Below are positions 17,236 through 25,119 of a stretch of 64,000 nt of DNA, piece after piece (within the stretch, counting starts at the first letter, position 1; every line of letters begins with the position of its first letter). The position numbers and the translations under genes were made by a program. Under the pieces are notes generated by a model. The model did not search any database, was not told where the DNA came from, and worked only from the letters and a program-made list of their open reading frames with translations. The stretch is from Solimonas sp. K1W22B-7 (GTDB lineage Bacteria; Pseudomonadota; Gammaproteobacteria; Nevskiales; Nevskiaceae). The stretch is from assembly GCF_003428335.1 (NCBI RefSeq), contig NZ_CP031704.1, positions 3,658,001-3,722,000 of the forward strand. Reading direction: 5' to 3'.

Positions 17236-17979
17236 TCACTCGAGGGTTGTGCCCGGTGCGGCGGCACCGGCGATGGCCAGCCGCTCCGCGGTGGCGGGGG
17301 ATACGGCAGCCGAGAAGAGCGCGATTATGCAGTCTTCCAGGTTGCGGATGAAGAGTTCGGTGTCGATCTGGGGGCTGGGCAGGTCGGCCTGCTCCAGCAT
17401 CCGCGAGTGGTCGGCCAGGCCGTCGAACAGCAGCACCGTGGCCAGCATGGCACGCTGGCGCATCAGCGGCGGCGCCAGGTGCGGGGTGGCGGTGCGCAGG
17501 GCGGCGGTCAGGCGCTCCACCGGGGCGATCTTCAGGGCCGAGGCATGCAGCTGGTGCACGTCCAGGGTCAGGGTGGCCACCAGCTGCGCCTGGAAGCGGA
17601 TGAAGTGGTGCCCGCCGTCGGCGTCGAACAGCTTCTCCGCCACCGGGTAGACGAAGGCCCGCACCACCTGCGGCAGGCTCAAGGGCCCCTGCCCCTCGAA
17701 CTCGTCCAGCAGCTGGTTGCGCCGCGCCGAGACGCCGTGGACATGCTTGTCCAGGATCGCCTGCAGCAGGCCCTGCTTGCTGCCGAAGTGGTAGTGGGTG
17801 GCGTTCTTGTTGCGCTGTCCGGCGGCCTTGTTGATGTCGCTCAGCGACACCCCCTCGATGCCGCGCTCGGCGAACAGGCGCTCCGCGATCGCCACCAGCT
17901 TGGCGCGGGTAGCGATGCTCTGGGGGGTGCGGGCCGCCTGGGGGCGGACGCGCAGCGCGGTGTTGGGAGCCTGCTTCAC
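17236..17979 (-). CDS. TetR family transcriptional regulator
   Basis: This 247-residue regulator has the helix-turn-helix at about residues 27-72 (AERLFAERGIEGVSLSDINK, then NKNATHYHFGSKQGLL). The C-terminal domain is long and helical. It is divergent from the DUF1214/sulfotransferase operon. The 153-bp gap contains two matching palindromes, one 5 bp from its own ATG and one 34 bp from the other operon's ATG. It probably represses both directions and, by read-through, cysC. Confidence 0.92.
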   Translation of the reverse strand: MKQAPNTALRVRPQAARTPQSIATRAKLVAIAERLFAERGIEGVSLSDINKAAGQRNKNATHYHFGSKQGLLQAILDKHVHGVSARRNQLLDEFEGQGPLSLPQVVRAFVYPVAEKLFDADGGHHFIRFQAQLVATLTLDVHQLHASALKIAPVERLTAALRTATPHLAPPLMRQRAMLATVLLFDGLADHSRMLEQADLPSPQIDTELFIRNLEDCIIALFSAAVSPATAERLAIAGAAAPGTTLE

Positions 17980-17984
17980 GGATG

Positions 17985-18000
17985 TAAGGCGATATCCTTA
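17985..18000. promoter_or_regulatory. TetR operator site 1
   Basis: TAAGGCGATATCCTTA has inverted arms TAAGG/CCTTA with a 6-base spacer, directly upstream of the tetR start at 17979. It has the same arms and spacing as site 2. A further TTAAGG half-site lies at 18016-18021. Confidence 0.65.
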
Positions 18001-18082
18001 AACGACTGCGGCATGTTAAGGCAATTCCGGCACCGATCCTCATCCGCCCGGACGAGGATCGGGCGGAGCACCCCGCCTAGAT

Positions 18083-18098
18083 TAAGGCACTTTCCTTA
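18083..18098. promoter_or_regulatory. TetR operator site 2
   Basis: TAAGGCACTTTCCTTA has arms and 6-base spacing identical to site 1, with centres 98 bp apart. It lies 34 bp upstream of the DUF1214 gene start, where bound repressor would block that promoter. Confidence 0.65.
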
Positions 18099-18132
18099 GC
18101 CCCTGTATTCAACCCCTACTCAGGAGAAGCCC

Positions 18133-19239
18133 ATGACGGCTGCACAGGACCCCGTTGGACCGGTCATCACCGGCCAGACCTGGGACGAGTTCTGCGACAC
18201 CCTCAAGCGCGCCGGCCAGCAGGTCCTGCGGCCCGAAGCCGCCGCCAGCGAACTGGACCGCGCCGAAGGCTGGCGCTACCTGACGCGCCTGCTGCGCATC
18301 GGCCTGGAGATGCACCTGGAGTTCGCCGACCCGGACTTCCCGGGCTTCTTCCTGCCCTCGCACGAGACCGGCAAGATCGGCGCCGACAACCCGGACAACC
18401 AGTACCTGTTCGCGCGCATCAACGGCCGCAACGAGTACGTGATCCGCGGCGAGCGCGGCACGGTGCCCTACTTCACCATCGGCACGCAGAAGGGCGGCTA
18501 CGAAACCAACGGCCGCATGGAGCAGACCGGCTTCATCGACGCCAAGGACATGCAGGTCGACGCCGACGGCCGCTTCGAGATCATCCTCAGCGCCGAGCAG
18601 CGCCCGGGCAACTGGCTGCGCATCGAGCCCGACAGCAACTCGGTGGTGGTGCGCCAGACCTTCAACGACCGCGCCCGCGAGCGCCCGGTGCAGGCACGCA
18701 TCGCACGCCTGGGCGCCGGTGCGCACCCGCAGCCGCTGAGCGCGGAACGGATCCAGCAGGGCCTGCGCAATGCCGCCGCCTTCACCGAGGGCACGGCCCG
18801 CGTGTTCGCCAACTGGGCGGCGGGATACCTGCCGCACGTCAACCAGCTGCCGCCCGCCAACCAGGAGGTCTGCCAGCGTGCCGGCGGCGACCCCAACATC
18901 TTCTACTACCACTCGGCCTGGGAACTGGCGGAGGACGAGGCGCTGGTGTTCCACCTGCCGCGCATCCCCGACTGCCGCTTCTGGAACCTGCAGATCAACA
19001 ACTGGTGGATGGAGTCGCTGGACTACCGCTACCACCCGATCCATGTGAACAAGCACAGCGCGCGGCACGACCCCGACGGCGGCGTCACCATCGTGCTGAG
19101 CGAGCGCGACCCCGGCCTGCCCAACTGGCTGCACACTGCCGGCCACCGCCGCGGCACCATGTGCCTGCGCTGGGTCGGCGCCAGCGAACACATCCACCCC
19201 GAAACGCGCGTCGTGCGCGTCGCAGACCTGAAGGGCTGA
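18133..19239 (+). CDS. DUF1214 domain-containing protein
   Basis: This 368-residue soluble protein has the C-terminal DUF1214 signature: YYHSAWELAEDEALVFHLP, then FWNLQINNWW, SLDYRYHPIHVN and PNWLHTAGHRRGTMCLRW. Such proteins often neighbour sulfotransferases and lipid genes; their biochemical role is unknown. It starts after a CAGGAGAAGCCC ribosome-binding region and lies 3 bp before the sulfotransferase, so the two are one operon under the TetR sites. Confidence 0.85.
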   Translation: MTAAQDPVGPVITGQTWDEFCDTLKRAGQQVLRPEAAASELDRAEGWRYLTRLLRIGLEMHLEFADPDFPGFFLPSHETGKIGADNPDNQYLFARINGRNEYVIRGERGTVPYFTIGTQKGGYETNGRMEQTGFIDAKDMQVDADGRFEIILSAEQRPGNWLRIEPDSNSVVVRQTFNDRARERPVQARIARLGAGAHPQPLSAERIQQGLRNAAAFTEGTARVFANWAAGYLPHVNQLPPANQEVCQRAGGDPNIFYYHSAWELAEDEALVFHLPRIPDCRFWNLQINNWWMESLDYRYHPIHVNKHSARHDPDGGVTIVLSERDPGLPNWLHTAGHRRGTMCLRWVGASEHIHPETRVVRVADLKG

Positions 19240-19242
19240 TCC

Positions 19243-20409
19243 ATGACTGCAGAACTCCGCTTCGATCCTCCGGCCCTGCTGGCCGCCGCCACCGAGCAGT
19301 CCGGCGGCCTGACGAACTTCGGCGATCCTGCCTTCCGCAAGGCGCTGGAGGTGCTCTGCGACTCGCTGGAGCGCGAGGCCAATCTCTCGGCGCTGGGCCG
19401 CCAGCTGCTGCACGGCAAGTTCATCGAACTGCTGGTCAACCGCCTGCGCATCGAGCAATTCTTCACGAAACACCCAGAGATCGAGAACGAGAAGATCCTC
19501 GCGCCGATCGTGATCGTGGGCCTGCCGCGCACCGGCACCACCCTGCTGCAGCGCGTGCTGGCAGCCGACCCGCACCTGTACTCGATGCCCTGGTGGGAAT
19601 CGCGCTACCCAGTGCCCTTCCCCGGTGAGGCGGTGGAAGCCCCGCTGCAGCGCATCGAGCGCGCCCGCGGTGAAGTGGCGGTGATGGTCGAGGCCATGCC
19701 CAAGCTGATGTCGATCCACCCGATGGACGCCGACCAGGCCGACGAGGAGGTGATGCTCATGGAGCATTCCTTCATGGCCGCGTTCAATGCTTATGTGCAC
19801 GTGCCCTCGTACATGGACTGGCTGCACTCCATCGACGAAAAGCCGGCCTACGACTACCTGCGGCGCGTGCTCAAGTTCCTGCAGTGGCAGAAACGCCAGC
19901 GCGGCGTCGTTGCCAGCCGCTGGGTGCTGAAGGCCCCGCACCACCTGCTGCGCATGCGCCTGCTGCTGCGCGAGTTCCCCGGCGCCAAGGTGATCCAGAC
20001 GCACCGTGATCCGGTAGAGACCATTCCCTCGATCGGCAGCTTCATCCACACGCTGTGGAGCATCTACGGCGCCGCCGCCAGCCCGGTGGAGGCCGGCCAG
20101 GAATGGAGCACGCTGATGGCGCGCGCCTTCCACCACACCATGGACGTGCGCAAGGACAACCCGGGCAGCTTCCTCGACGTGCGCTTCATCGACACGGTCA
20201 AGCAGCCGCTGGAAGTGGTGCGCGCGATCTACCGCTTCGCCGGCCTGGAACTGACCGCCGAGGCCGAGGATTCCATGCAGCACTGGATCGAGCAGAACCG
20301 CCGCGACAGCCGCGCCGCGCACGAATACCAGGTCAGCGACTTCGGCCTGAGCGAAGAGCAGCTCAAGCGCGACTTCGCCGACTACCGCGCCGTCTACATC
20401 GATCTGTAG
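19243..20409 (+). CDS. PAPS-dependent sulfotransferase family protein (PF13469-like)
   Basis: This 388-residue enzyme has the 5'-phosphosulfate-binding loop GLPRTGTTLLQRVL at residues 93-106 and the 3'-phosphate-binding segment KVIQTHRDPVETIPSIGS near 250. It would transfer sulfate from PAPS to a hydroxyl of a small or lipid-like acceptor. It is coupled to the DUF1214 gene and near cysC, which makes the donor. Its TAG stop lies inside an inverted-repeat element (20406-20471). Confidence 0.88.
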   Translation: MTAELRFDPPALLAAATEQSGGLTNFGDPAFRKALEVLCDSLEREANLSALGRQLLHGKFIELLVNRLRIEQFFTKHPEIENEKILAPIVIVGLPRTGTTLLQRVLAADPHLYSMPWWESRYPVPFPGEAVEAPLQRIERARGEVAVMVEAMPKLMSIHPMDADQADEEVMLMEHSFMAAFNAYVHVPSYMDWLHSIDEKPAYDYLRRVLKFLQWQKRQRGVVASRWVLKAPHHLLRMRLLLREFPGAKVIQTHRDPVETIPSIGSFIHTLWSIYGAAASPVEAGQEWSTLMARAFHHTMDVRKDNPGSFLDVRFIDTVKQPLEVVRAIYRFAGLELTAEAEDSMQHWIEQNRRDSRAAHEYQVSDFGLSEEQLKRDFADYRAVYIDL

Positions 20410-20471
20410 GGTGCGCACCGCGCACCACATCTGACGTTTACGAAACAAACGGTGCGCAATGCGCACCCTAC
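20406..20471. repeat. inverted-repeat element overlapping the sulfotransferase stop codon
   Basis: The arms GTAGGGTGCGCACC and GGTGCGCACCCTAC-type sequence (right arm GGTGCGCAATGCGCACCCTA) pair across a 24-bp AT-richer loop. The first arm supplies the TAG stop of the sulfotransferase. It separates that operon from the next SDR gene and may terminate or stabilise its mRNA. Confidence 0.75.
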
Positions 20472-20485
20472 GAAAGGAGATTGAG

Positions 20486-21277
20486 ATGCTGCTGAAGGAC
20501 AAGATCGTCATCGTTTCCGGTATCGGCCCCGGCCTGGGCGTGAAGCTCGCGGTGGAAGCCGCGCGCGAGGGCGCCGCCGGTGTCGTCGTGGCCGCCCGCT
20601 CGGCCGACAAGCTGGACGATGCCGAGGCGCGCATCAAGGCGCTGGGCGTGAAGGCCAAGGTGGTCAAGCAGGTCTGCGACATCACCAGCCGCGAGCAGTG
20701 CGCCGCGCTCGCCGCCATCGCCGCCAAGTCCTTCGGCCGCGTCGATGCGCTGGTCAACAGCGCCTTCTTCCACGGCAACATGGACTACGCCTCCACGGCC
20801 AACCTCGACGAGTGGAACGAGGTGATCCAGACCAACCTGATCGGCACGCTGAAGCTGACCCAGGCGGTGATCCCGCAGATGAAGAGCCAGAAGTCCGGCG
20901 CCATCGTCATGATCAACACCATGGCCGTGCGCCAGGTGCCGCCGCTGGGCGAAGCCGGCTACGCCGCCTCCAAGGCCGCGCTGGGCAACTCCGCCAAGTG
21001 GCTGGCCAAGGAACTGGGCCCGGATGGCATCCGCGTCAACACCGTGCACATGGGCTGGATGTGGGGCGCGCCGGTGCAGGGCTACATGGAATGGCAGGCC
21101 AAGGAAATGGGCGTGCCGGTCGAGCAGCTGGTGCAGGGCATCTCCGCCAACATCCCGCTGGGCCGCATGCCGACCGACGATGAGTGCGCCCGCGCCGCGC
21201 TGTTCCTGGTGTCCGACTACGCCAGTGCCGTGACCGGTGCTGCGCTGGATGCCAACGGCGGCATGTACATGCCGTAA
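20486..21277 (+). CDS. short-chain dehydrogenase/reductase (SDR)
   Basis: This 263-residue SDR has the cofactor loop SGIGPGLG near residues 11-18, a V-N-S-A variant of NNAG, and the catalytic YAASK. The position normally held by Ser falls in INTMAV, so that residue is replaced. The ATG at 20486 is preceded by AAAGGAGA. It follows the sulfotransferase on the same strand but is separated from it by an inverted repeat, so it may have its own promoter. Substrate unknown. Confidence 0.88.
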   Translation: MLLKDKIVIVSGIGPGLGVKLAVEAAREGAAGVVVAARSADKLDDAEARIKALGVKAKVVKQVCDITSREQCAALAAIAAKSFGRVDALVNSAFFHGNMDYASTANLDEWNEVIQTNLIGTLKLTQAVIPQMKSQKSGAIVMINTMAVRQVPPLGEAGYAASKAALGNSAKWLAKELGPDGIRVNTVHMGWMWGAPVQGYMEWQAKEMGVPVEQLVQGISANIPLGRMPTDDECARAALFLVSDYASAVTGAALDANGGMYMP

Positions 21278-21297
21278 GCCGATACCGTCCTCTCACA

Positions 21298-21369
21298 GCG
21301 TCATGCCGGCGCAAGCCGGCATCCAGTCGATCGATGAAGGACTGGGCTCCGGCTTTCGCCGGAGCGACG
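21298..21369. repeat. dispersed inverted repeat of the TCATGCCGGC type
   Basis: CGTCATGCCGGCGCAAGCCG and the facing GGCTTTCGCCGGAGCGACG form stems around a CATCCAGT/ACTGGG-centred loop. This is a common intergenic repeat form in proteobacteria. It lies between the SDR and the EthD-like gene. Confidence 0.72.
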
Positions 21370-21402
21370 ATGGGAGGGAGCGGAACCGGCGGAGCGCACG
21401 AC

Positions 21403-22107
21403 ATGGAAAAAGTCATCTACACGCTGTGGAAGCGCCCGGAGCAGACCACGGCGGAATTCGCCGACAGCCTGCGCACGCAGCTCGCCGCGCAACTGCTGCA
21501 GGCCGGCGTGCGCGGCCTGCAGCTCAACATCGACGACGCCGAGGTGGCGCCAGCCGCCGGCATCCGCCAGATCGCCGGCGCACCGCTGCCGGACGCGCTG
21601 CTGCAGCTCTGGCTGGACAGCGCGATCGGCCTGCGCCGCGCGCCGGTCGATGCGCTGGTCGCGGCTACCGTGGCGCGCCACGATGCCTACCTGGTCACCG
21701 AATCGGAGCCGCTGCGCAATGAGCGCTATCCCGCGGCGCCGGGCCAGCGCAGCTACGGCTTTGCGCAGATCGCCCTGTTGAAGAAGCCCGAACGCCTGGG
21801 ATACCCCGAGTGGCTGGCCCACTGGCACGACGGGCACACGCCGGTGGCGATCGAGACGCAGTCCACCTTCGAGTACCGCCAGAACGTGGTGGTGCGCGCG
21901 CTCACGCCGGGCGCGCGGCCCTACGACGCCATCGTCGAGGAATGCTTCCCGCCGGCGGCGATGAGCGACCCGCAGGCCTTCTTCGACGCGGTGGGCGATC
22001 CGGAGAAATTCCAGCGCAACCTCGACCGCATGATGGCCAGCGTCGGCCGCTTCCTGGACCTGGGCACGATCGACGTGCTGGCCACCAGCCAGTACCGGCT
22101 GGCCTGA
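21403..22107 (+). CDS. EthD-like (dimeric alpha/beta barrel) protein
   Basis: This 234-residue protein matches the EthD-type ferredoxin-like fold. It opens with EKVIYTLWKRPEQTTAEF, and in the second half has YGFAQIALLKKPERLGYPEW followed by LAHWHDGHTPVAI, the conserved HW-x-D-x-H segment. Members occur with hydrocarbon and steroid degradation genes; many are of unknown function. The start at 21403 lies beyond a repeat element; an in-frame upstream extension runs through the repeat and was not used. A terminator follows. Confidence 0.82.
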   Translation: MEKVIYTLWKRPEQTTAEFADSLRTQLAAQLLQAGVRGLQLNIDDAEVAPAAGIRQIAGAPLPDALLQLWLDSAIGLRRAPVDALVAATVARHDAYLVTESEPLRNERYPAAPGQRSYGFAQIALLKKPERLGYPEWLAHWHDGHTPVAIETQSTFEYRQNVVVRALTPGARPYDAIVEECFPPAAMSDPQAFFDAVGDPEKFQRNLDRMMASVGRFLDLGTIDVLATSQYRLA

Positions 22108-22120
22108 AGCCCGAAACGGA

Positions 22121-22149
22121 AAAGGCCGGCGCAATGGCCGGCCTTTTTT
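22121..22149 (+). terminator. rho-independent terminator after the EthD-like gene
   Basis: AAAGGCCGGC and GCCGGCCTTT pair around a short loop and are followed by TTTTTT. It lies 14 bp after the stop codon, facing the converging gene at 22162. Confidence 0.88.
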
Positions 22150-22161
22150 CCTGCCCGCATA

Positions 22162-23013
22162 TCAGGCCGGTATCGCTGCCTTCGCCTGCCACGGAGCCGA
22201 ATGGCTTTCCACTTCCTTCAGGAAGTGGCTGTTGTCGTGGTCCCAGGGATGGAAGCCAGGCTTGAAGTAGCTGAACCACGGCCGGATCATCTTGCGCAGG
22301 AAGCCGACCTCGCCGAAGCCCACGCGCCAGAACTGGCGCCAGCCCTCGAGATCACCCAGCTTGCCCTCGGCGCGCACGAAAGACAGGTGCGCCGGGATCA
22401 CCCTGCCCCAGAAGATCGCGGTGGCAATCAGCAGGCCCAGGGTACGCTCGGCGTAGGCGCGCGGACCGGTGCCGACCACGCTCTCGTAGATGTCGTAGGG
22501 CACGCCCTTGTGCTCGGTCTCCTCCAGCGCATGCCACTTCCACAGCGCGCCGTAGTGCTTCTCGGACTTCTCGTTCATGAAGGACGAGGTGAGAAAGCCG
22601 TCGGCCATGATCGCGGTCAGGTGCTCCAGCGCGATGGTGGCAGACAGGCGCGAGGACGCCGGCAGGTTCTTCCTGGCCCAGGCCAGCAGCGCGGTGACGC
22701 TGTCCTCGAACTCTTTCGAACCCTTCACGCGCTGGAACATCAGCTCGTTGTAGTCATCGTGCTCGCGGCCGTGCATCGCTTCCTGGCCGATGAAGGCGGT
22801 GGCGGCCTTCTTCAGTTCCGGATCGGTGATCTGGTCGCGGTAGTGGCGCACGGCGTCGATGAAGAAGCGCTCGCCCACCGGGATCACCAGGGACATGGTG
22901 TTCATCATGTGCGTGAAGTGCACGCCGCCGTCGAGCCAGTCGTGGATGCGCTCCGCGGGCGGATTGAACTTCAGGTCGCGACGGGTCGGCTGGATGGCTT
23001 TCTTGGCTTTCAT
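22162..23013 (-). CDS. PF10118-type predicted metal-dependent hydrolase
   Basis: This 283-residue, mainly helical protein has three sets of likely metal ligands: IGQEAMHGREHDDYNE, EHLTAIM and WHALEETEHKGVPYDIYE. The spacing resembles ferritin-like di-metal sites. The ATG at 23013 follows GAGGTTCCCAGC. It is transcribed separately from its paralogue (134-bp gap with its own palindromes). The literature treats the family as predicted hydrolases; activity has not been firmly assigned, so the name is by family only. Confidence 0.85.
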   Translation of the reverse strand: MKAKKAIQPTRRDLKFNPPAERIHDWLDGGVHFTHMMNTMSLVIPVGERFFIDAVRHYRDQITDPELKKAATAFIGQEAMHGREHDDYNELMFQRVKGSKEFEDSVTALLAWARKNLPASSRLSATIALEHLTAIMADGFLTSSFMNEKSEKHYGALWKWHALEETEHKGVPYDIYESVVGTGPRAYAERTLGLLIATAIFWGRVIPAHLSFVRAEGKLGDLEGWRQFWRVGFGEVGFLRKMIRPWFSYFKPGFHPWDHDNSHFLKEVESHSAPWQAKAAIPA

Positions 23014-23029
23014 GCTGGGAACCTCGGAA

Positions 23030-23069
23030 TAATCCTGATTACTGTTACATTGATAACTGACACAGTCAG
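23030..23069. promoter_or_regulatory. cluster of short palindromes upstream of the PF10118-type gene
   Basis: Three adjacent inverted repeats lie in an AT-rich promoter-like stretch: TAATC-CT-GATTA (23030-23041), GTTA-N6-TAAC (23044-23057) and CTGAC-ACA-GTCAG (23057-23069). They are 17-56 bp upstream of the ATG at 23013. Which regulator binds is unknown. Confidence 0.4.
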
Positions 23070-23147
23070 CGTAAGGGCAGCCCGCCGGAGCGTCAAGCAT
23101 CCGCCTGCCCCGGCGTTCCAAGTGTCTGATTAAATTTTGATTACCGC

Positions 23148-24059
23148 TCAGGCGCGAGCCGCCGCGAGCACGCCGGGCGAAGCCGCGATATAGCTCAGTG
23201 CCTGCTCGGTGGAGGCTTCGTTGATCGGGTGATAGCCCGGCTTGACGAAGCGCAGGGCATGGCGCGCAAACCAGCCCGGTGCCGGTGTATTGCCACGCTC
23301 CGCGCCGCGGTTCCAGGCGCGCCAGAAAGCAGGGCGCAGCAGGCTGGCGTCGCCACGATCGAAGCTCGGGTCCTGTCGCATCAATTGCACCAGGCCTGCG
23401 CCCATGCGCTGCACCAGCGTCGGCATCACGATCGCCATCAGCAAGGTACGCAGCGGCCAGCGGCCGCCGAGATGACGGTAGAGATCGTAGGCCACCGTGC
23501 GGTGCTCGATCTCCTCGGCGCCATGCCAGCGGAACAGGTCGGCGACCACGGGATCGGCGCCATCGCGCTCCCAGCTTTGCGCCTCCAGCACGAAGGTGCC
23601 CAGCGATGCCGTGAAATGCTCGATGGCCGCCACCGCGCCGACGCGTATCACCAGCCACTGGTGCTGCAGCGGCTTCGGGACCTTGCGCCCGTAGGGCTCG
23701 CGGGCCAGCCACTGGTCGAACAGCAGGGCGTTGTGCCGCTCGAACTCGCCACCGTCGACGCCCAGACGCTTGAGGTAGCCTTCGATCGAATCGTGGTGGG
23801 CGCGGCTGTGGATGGCTTCCTGCCTGATGAAGGCCTGCACGTCGGCCCGCAGCCTGTCGTCGGTGACCAGGGGCAGGGCCTCGCGGAACACGCGGCAGAA
23901 AAACTTTTCGCCGGAGGTCAGCAGGTAGCTGAACTCGTTGATGGCATGGCTGGAGAACGCATCGTCGCGGATCCAGTGCAGCGGCGCCTCGTCCCAGTCG
24001 AACTTCACGTTGCGGGGAATGATGGCGGAAGCAACGGCGGTGTTGCGGGCAGCGGACAT
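23148..24059 (-). CDS. PF10118-type predicted metal-dependent hydrolase, paralogue
   Basis: This 303-residue protein has the same three motifs as the gene at 22162: IRQEAIHSRAHHDSIE, EHFTASLGTF and WHGAEEIEHRTVAYDLYRHL. The overall helical layout is the same but sequence is clearly diverged. It begins 3 bp after the alpha/beta hydrolase stop and is therefore in that operon, downstream of the HxlR-type site at 24998. The last ~20 residues are Ala-rich. Confidence 0.85.
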   Translation of the reverse strand: MSAARNTAVASAIIPRNVKFDWDEAPLHWIRDDAFSSHAINEFSYLLTSGEKFFCRVFREALPLVTDDRLRADVQAFIRQEAIHSRAHHDSIEGYLKRLGVDGGEFERHNALLFDQWLAREPYGRKVPKPLQHQWLVIRVGAVAAIEHFTASLGTFVLEAQSWERDGADPVVADLFRWHGAEEIEHRTVAYDLYRHLGGRWPLRTLLMAIVMPTLVQRMGAGLVQLMRQDPSFDRGDASLLRPAFWRAWNRGAERGNTPAPGWFARHALRFVKPGYHPINEASTEQALSYIAASPGVLAAARA

Positions 24060-24062
24060 GGC

Positions 24063-24953
24063 TCAGGCGCTCTCGATGGAATGGACGAACGTGGAAATGC
24101 CGTCGGCGACGGCCTGCGGCTGGGTCAGCGGCCACCAGTGGCCGGCATCGAACTCGCGGCGCTGCAGCTGCGGCGCAATCGCTTCCAGGCCCTCGTACAT
24201 TTCGCGGGGGACGAAGGGATCTCGGCGCATCACCAGCAGCTGCACCGGCACTTCGGTGCGGCGCTGCTGCGGGCGCAACAGCGGCTGCAGCAGGTTGGCG
24301 CGGTACAGACCCAGGCCCTGCACGCCATCCGCGGTCTGGCGATCATGGCGGGCCACGTCGACACCTTCGAGGCCCGACACCAGCCGGTGCCAGACGCGGC
24401 CCAGCCCCAGCTTCCAGGTCACTTCCGGCAGCAGCGGCAGCTGGAAAGCCACCATGTAGGACGAACCCAGCGCGCGCCGCAGGGCCTGCGCCAGATTGCG
24501 CGGCGTCGGCTGCCGCAGGCGCTGCTGGAACCAGTCGCCGACATGGTCCAGCCCCGGTGCCGCGGTGGAGAACGAGGCGACGCGGCCTTCGAGCCGGCCC
24601 GACAGCAGCGCCTCCCAGCCCTGCAGCGAACCCCAGTCGAAGGCCACCAGGTGCACCGGCCGCTGCGGGCTCACCGCCTCGATCACCGCCAGCAGATCGG
24701 CGGTGAGATGCTCGAAGCCGTAGCCCGCCGTGTCCCGCGGCGTGCTGGAGCGGCCGGCGCCGCGCACGTCGTAGGCCACCACATGGAAGTGCTCCGCGAG
24801 GCGCTCGGCGAGTTGCGCCCAGACCTCGGCGTTGTCGGGATAGCCATGCACCAGCACCAGCGTCGGCCGCGGCCGCTGCTTCGTCGGGGACCGGCCCCAG
24901 GTGTAGACGGCGATGCGCACATCGTCCGAGGTGACAAGCTGTGCAGGGATCAT
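24063..24953 (-). CDS. alpha/beta hydrolase (epoxide hydrolase/haloalkane dehalogenase-like)
   Basis: This 296-residue protein has the oxyanion HGYPDN at about residues 38-43, and at the nucleophile elbow AFDWGSLQG (Asp near 103). A nucleophilic Asp in G/F-D-W-G is typical of epoxide hydrolases and dehalogenases rather than Ser esterases. A late His is present (DAGHWWPLTQP). The ATG at 24953 follows TGGAGTG; two upstream in-frame starts (24965, 24992) overlap operator sequence. It leads the operon with the paralogous metal hydrolase. Confidence 0.85.
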   Translation of the reverse strand: MIPAQLVTSDDVRIAVYTWGRSPTKQRPRPTLVLVHGYPDNAEVWAQLAERLAEHFHVVAYDVRGAGRSSTPRDTAGYGFEHLTADLLAVIEAVSPQRPVHLVAFDWGSLQGWEALLSGRLEGRVASFSTAAPGLDHVGDWFQQRLRQPTPRNLAQALRRALGSSYMVAFQLPLLPEVTWKLGLGRVWHRLVSGLEGVDVARHDRQTADGVQGLGLYRANLLQPLLRPQQRRTEVPVQLLVMRRDPFVPREMYEGLEAIAPQLQRREFDAGHWWPLTQPQAVADGISTFVHSIESA

Positions 24954-24966
24954 GTGACACTCCATA

Positions 24967-24986
24967 GTGACATCAATAAATGTCAC
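24967..24986. promoter_or_regulatory. 20-bp perfect-arm palindrome upstream of the hydrolase operon
   Basis: GTGACATCAATAAATGTCAC has 7-bp perfect arms (GTGACAT/ATGTCAC) and a 6-base centre. It lies 13 bp upstream of the ATG at 24953, and another GTGAC half-site sits just downstream (24953-24957 region). Its size fits a TetR- or GntR-type repressor; it differs from the HxlR-type sites nearby, so a second regulator is likely. Confidence 0.5.
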
Positions 24987-24997
24987 GGTCATTGTTG

Positions 24998-25012
24998 GTT
25001 CTAATTTGGAAC
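24998..25012. promoter_or_regulatory. HxlR-type operator, site A (hydrolase operon)
   Basis: GTTCTAATTTGGAAC matches site B at 25856 at 14 of 15 positions and also shares its flank (TAG after the right arm). It is 44 bp upstream of the hydrolase start. The inverted GTTC-N7-GAAC layout is common to three sites around the HxlR gene. Confidence 0.6.
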
Positions 25013-25082
25013 TTAGTCATTAGCCCTCCTGCCAATGGCCGGAGCCTCCACGGCCAATCCCTCATTTCGTTAGGGCCTGTCC

Positions 25083-25112
25083 GTTCCCGAAAAGAACCCG
25101 GCCCGATATACT
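25083..25112 (+). promoter_or_regulatory. HxlR-type operator (site C) and -10 element of the hxlR-type gene
   Basis: GTTCCCGAAAAGAAC (25083-25097) keeps the GTTC-N7-GAAC geometry of sites A and B. A TATACT sequence (25107-25112) lies 7 bp before the ATG at 25120. If it is the -10 box, the transcript would start at or next to the ATG and be leaderless, and the operator would overlap the -35 region, giving autorepression. Confidence 0.45.
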
Positions 25113-25119
25113 GGGCGCC

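Noticed and set aside
18109-20781. An 890-codon minus-strand frame opposite the DUF1214 and sulfotransferase genes.
   Set aside because: It covers two clear genes and a repeat and has low-complexity His/Val/Leu/Gly composition.
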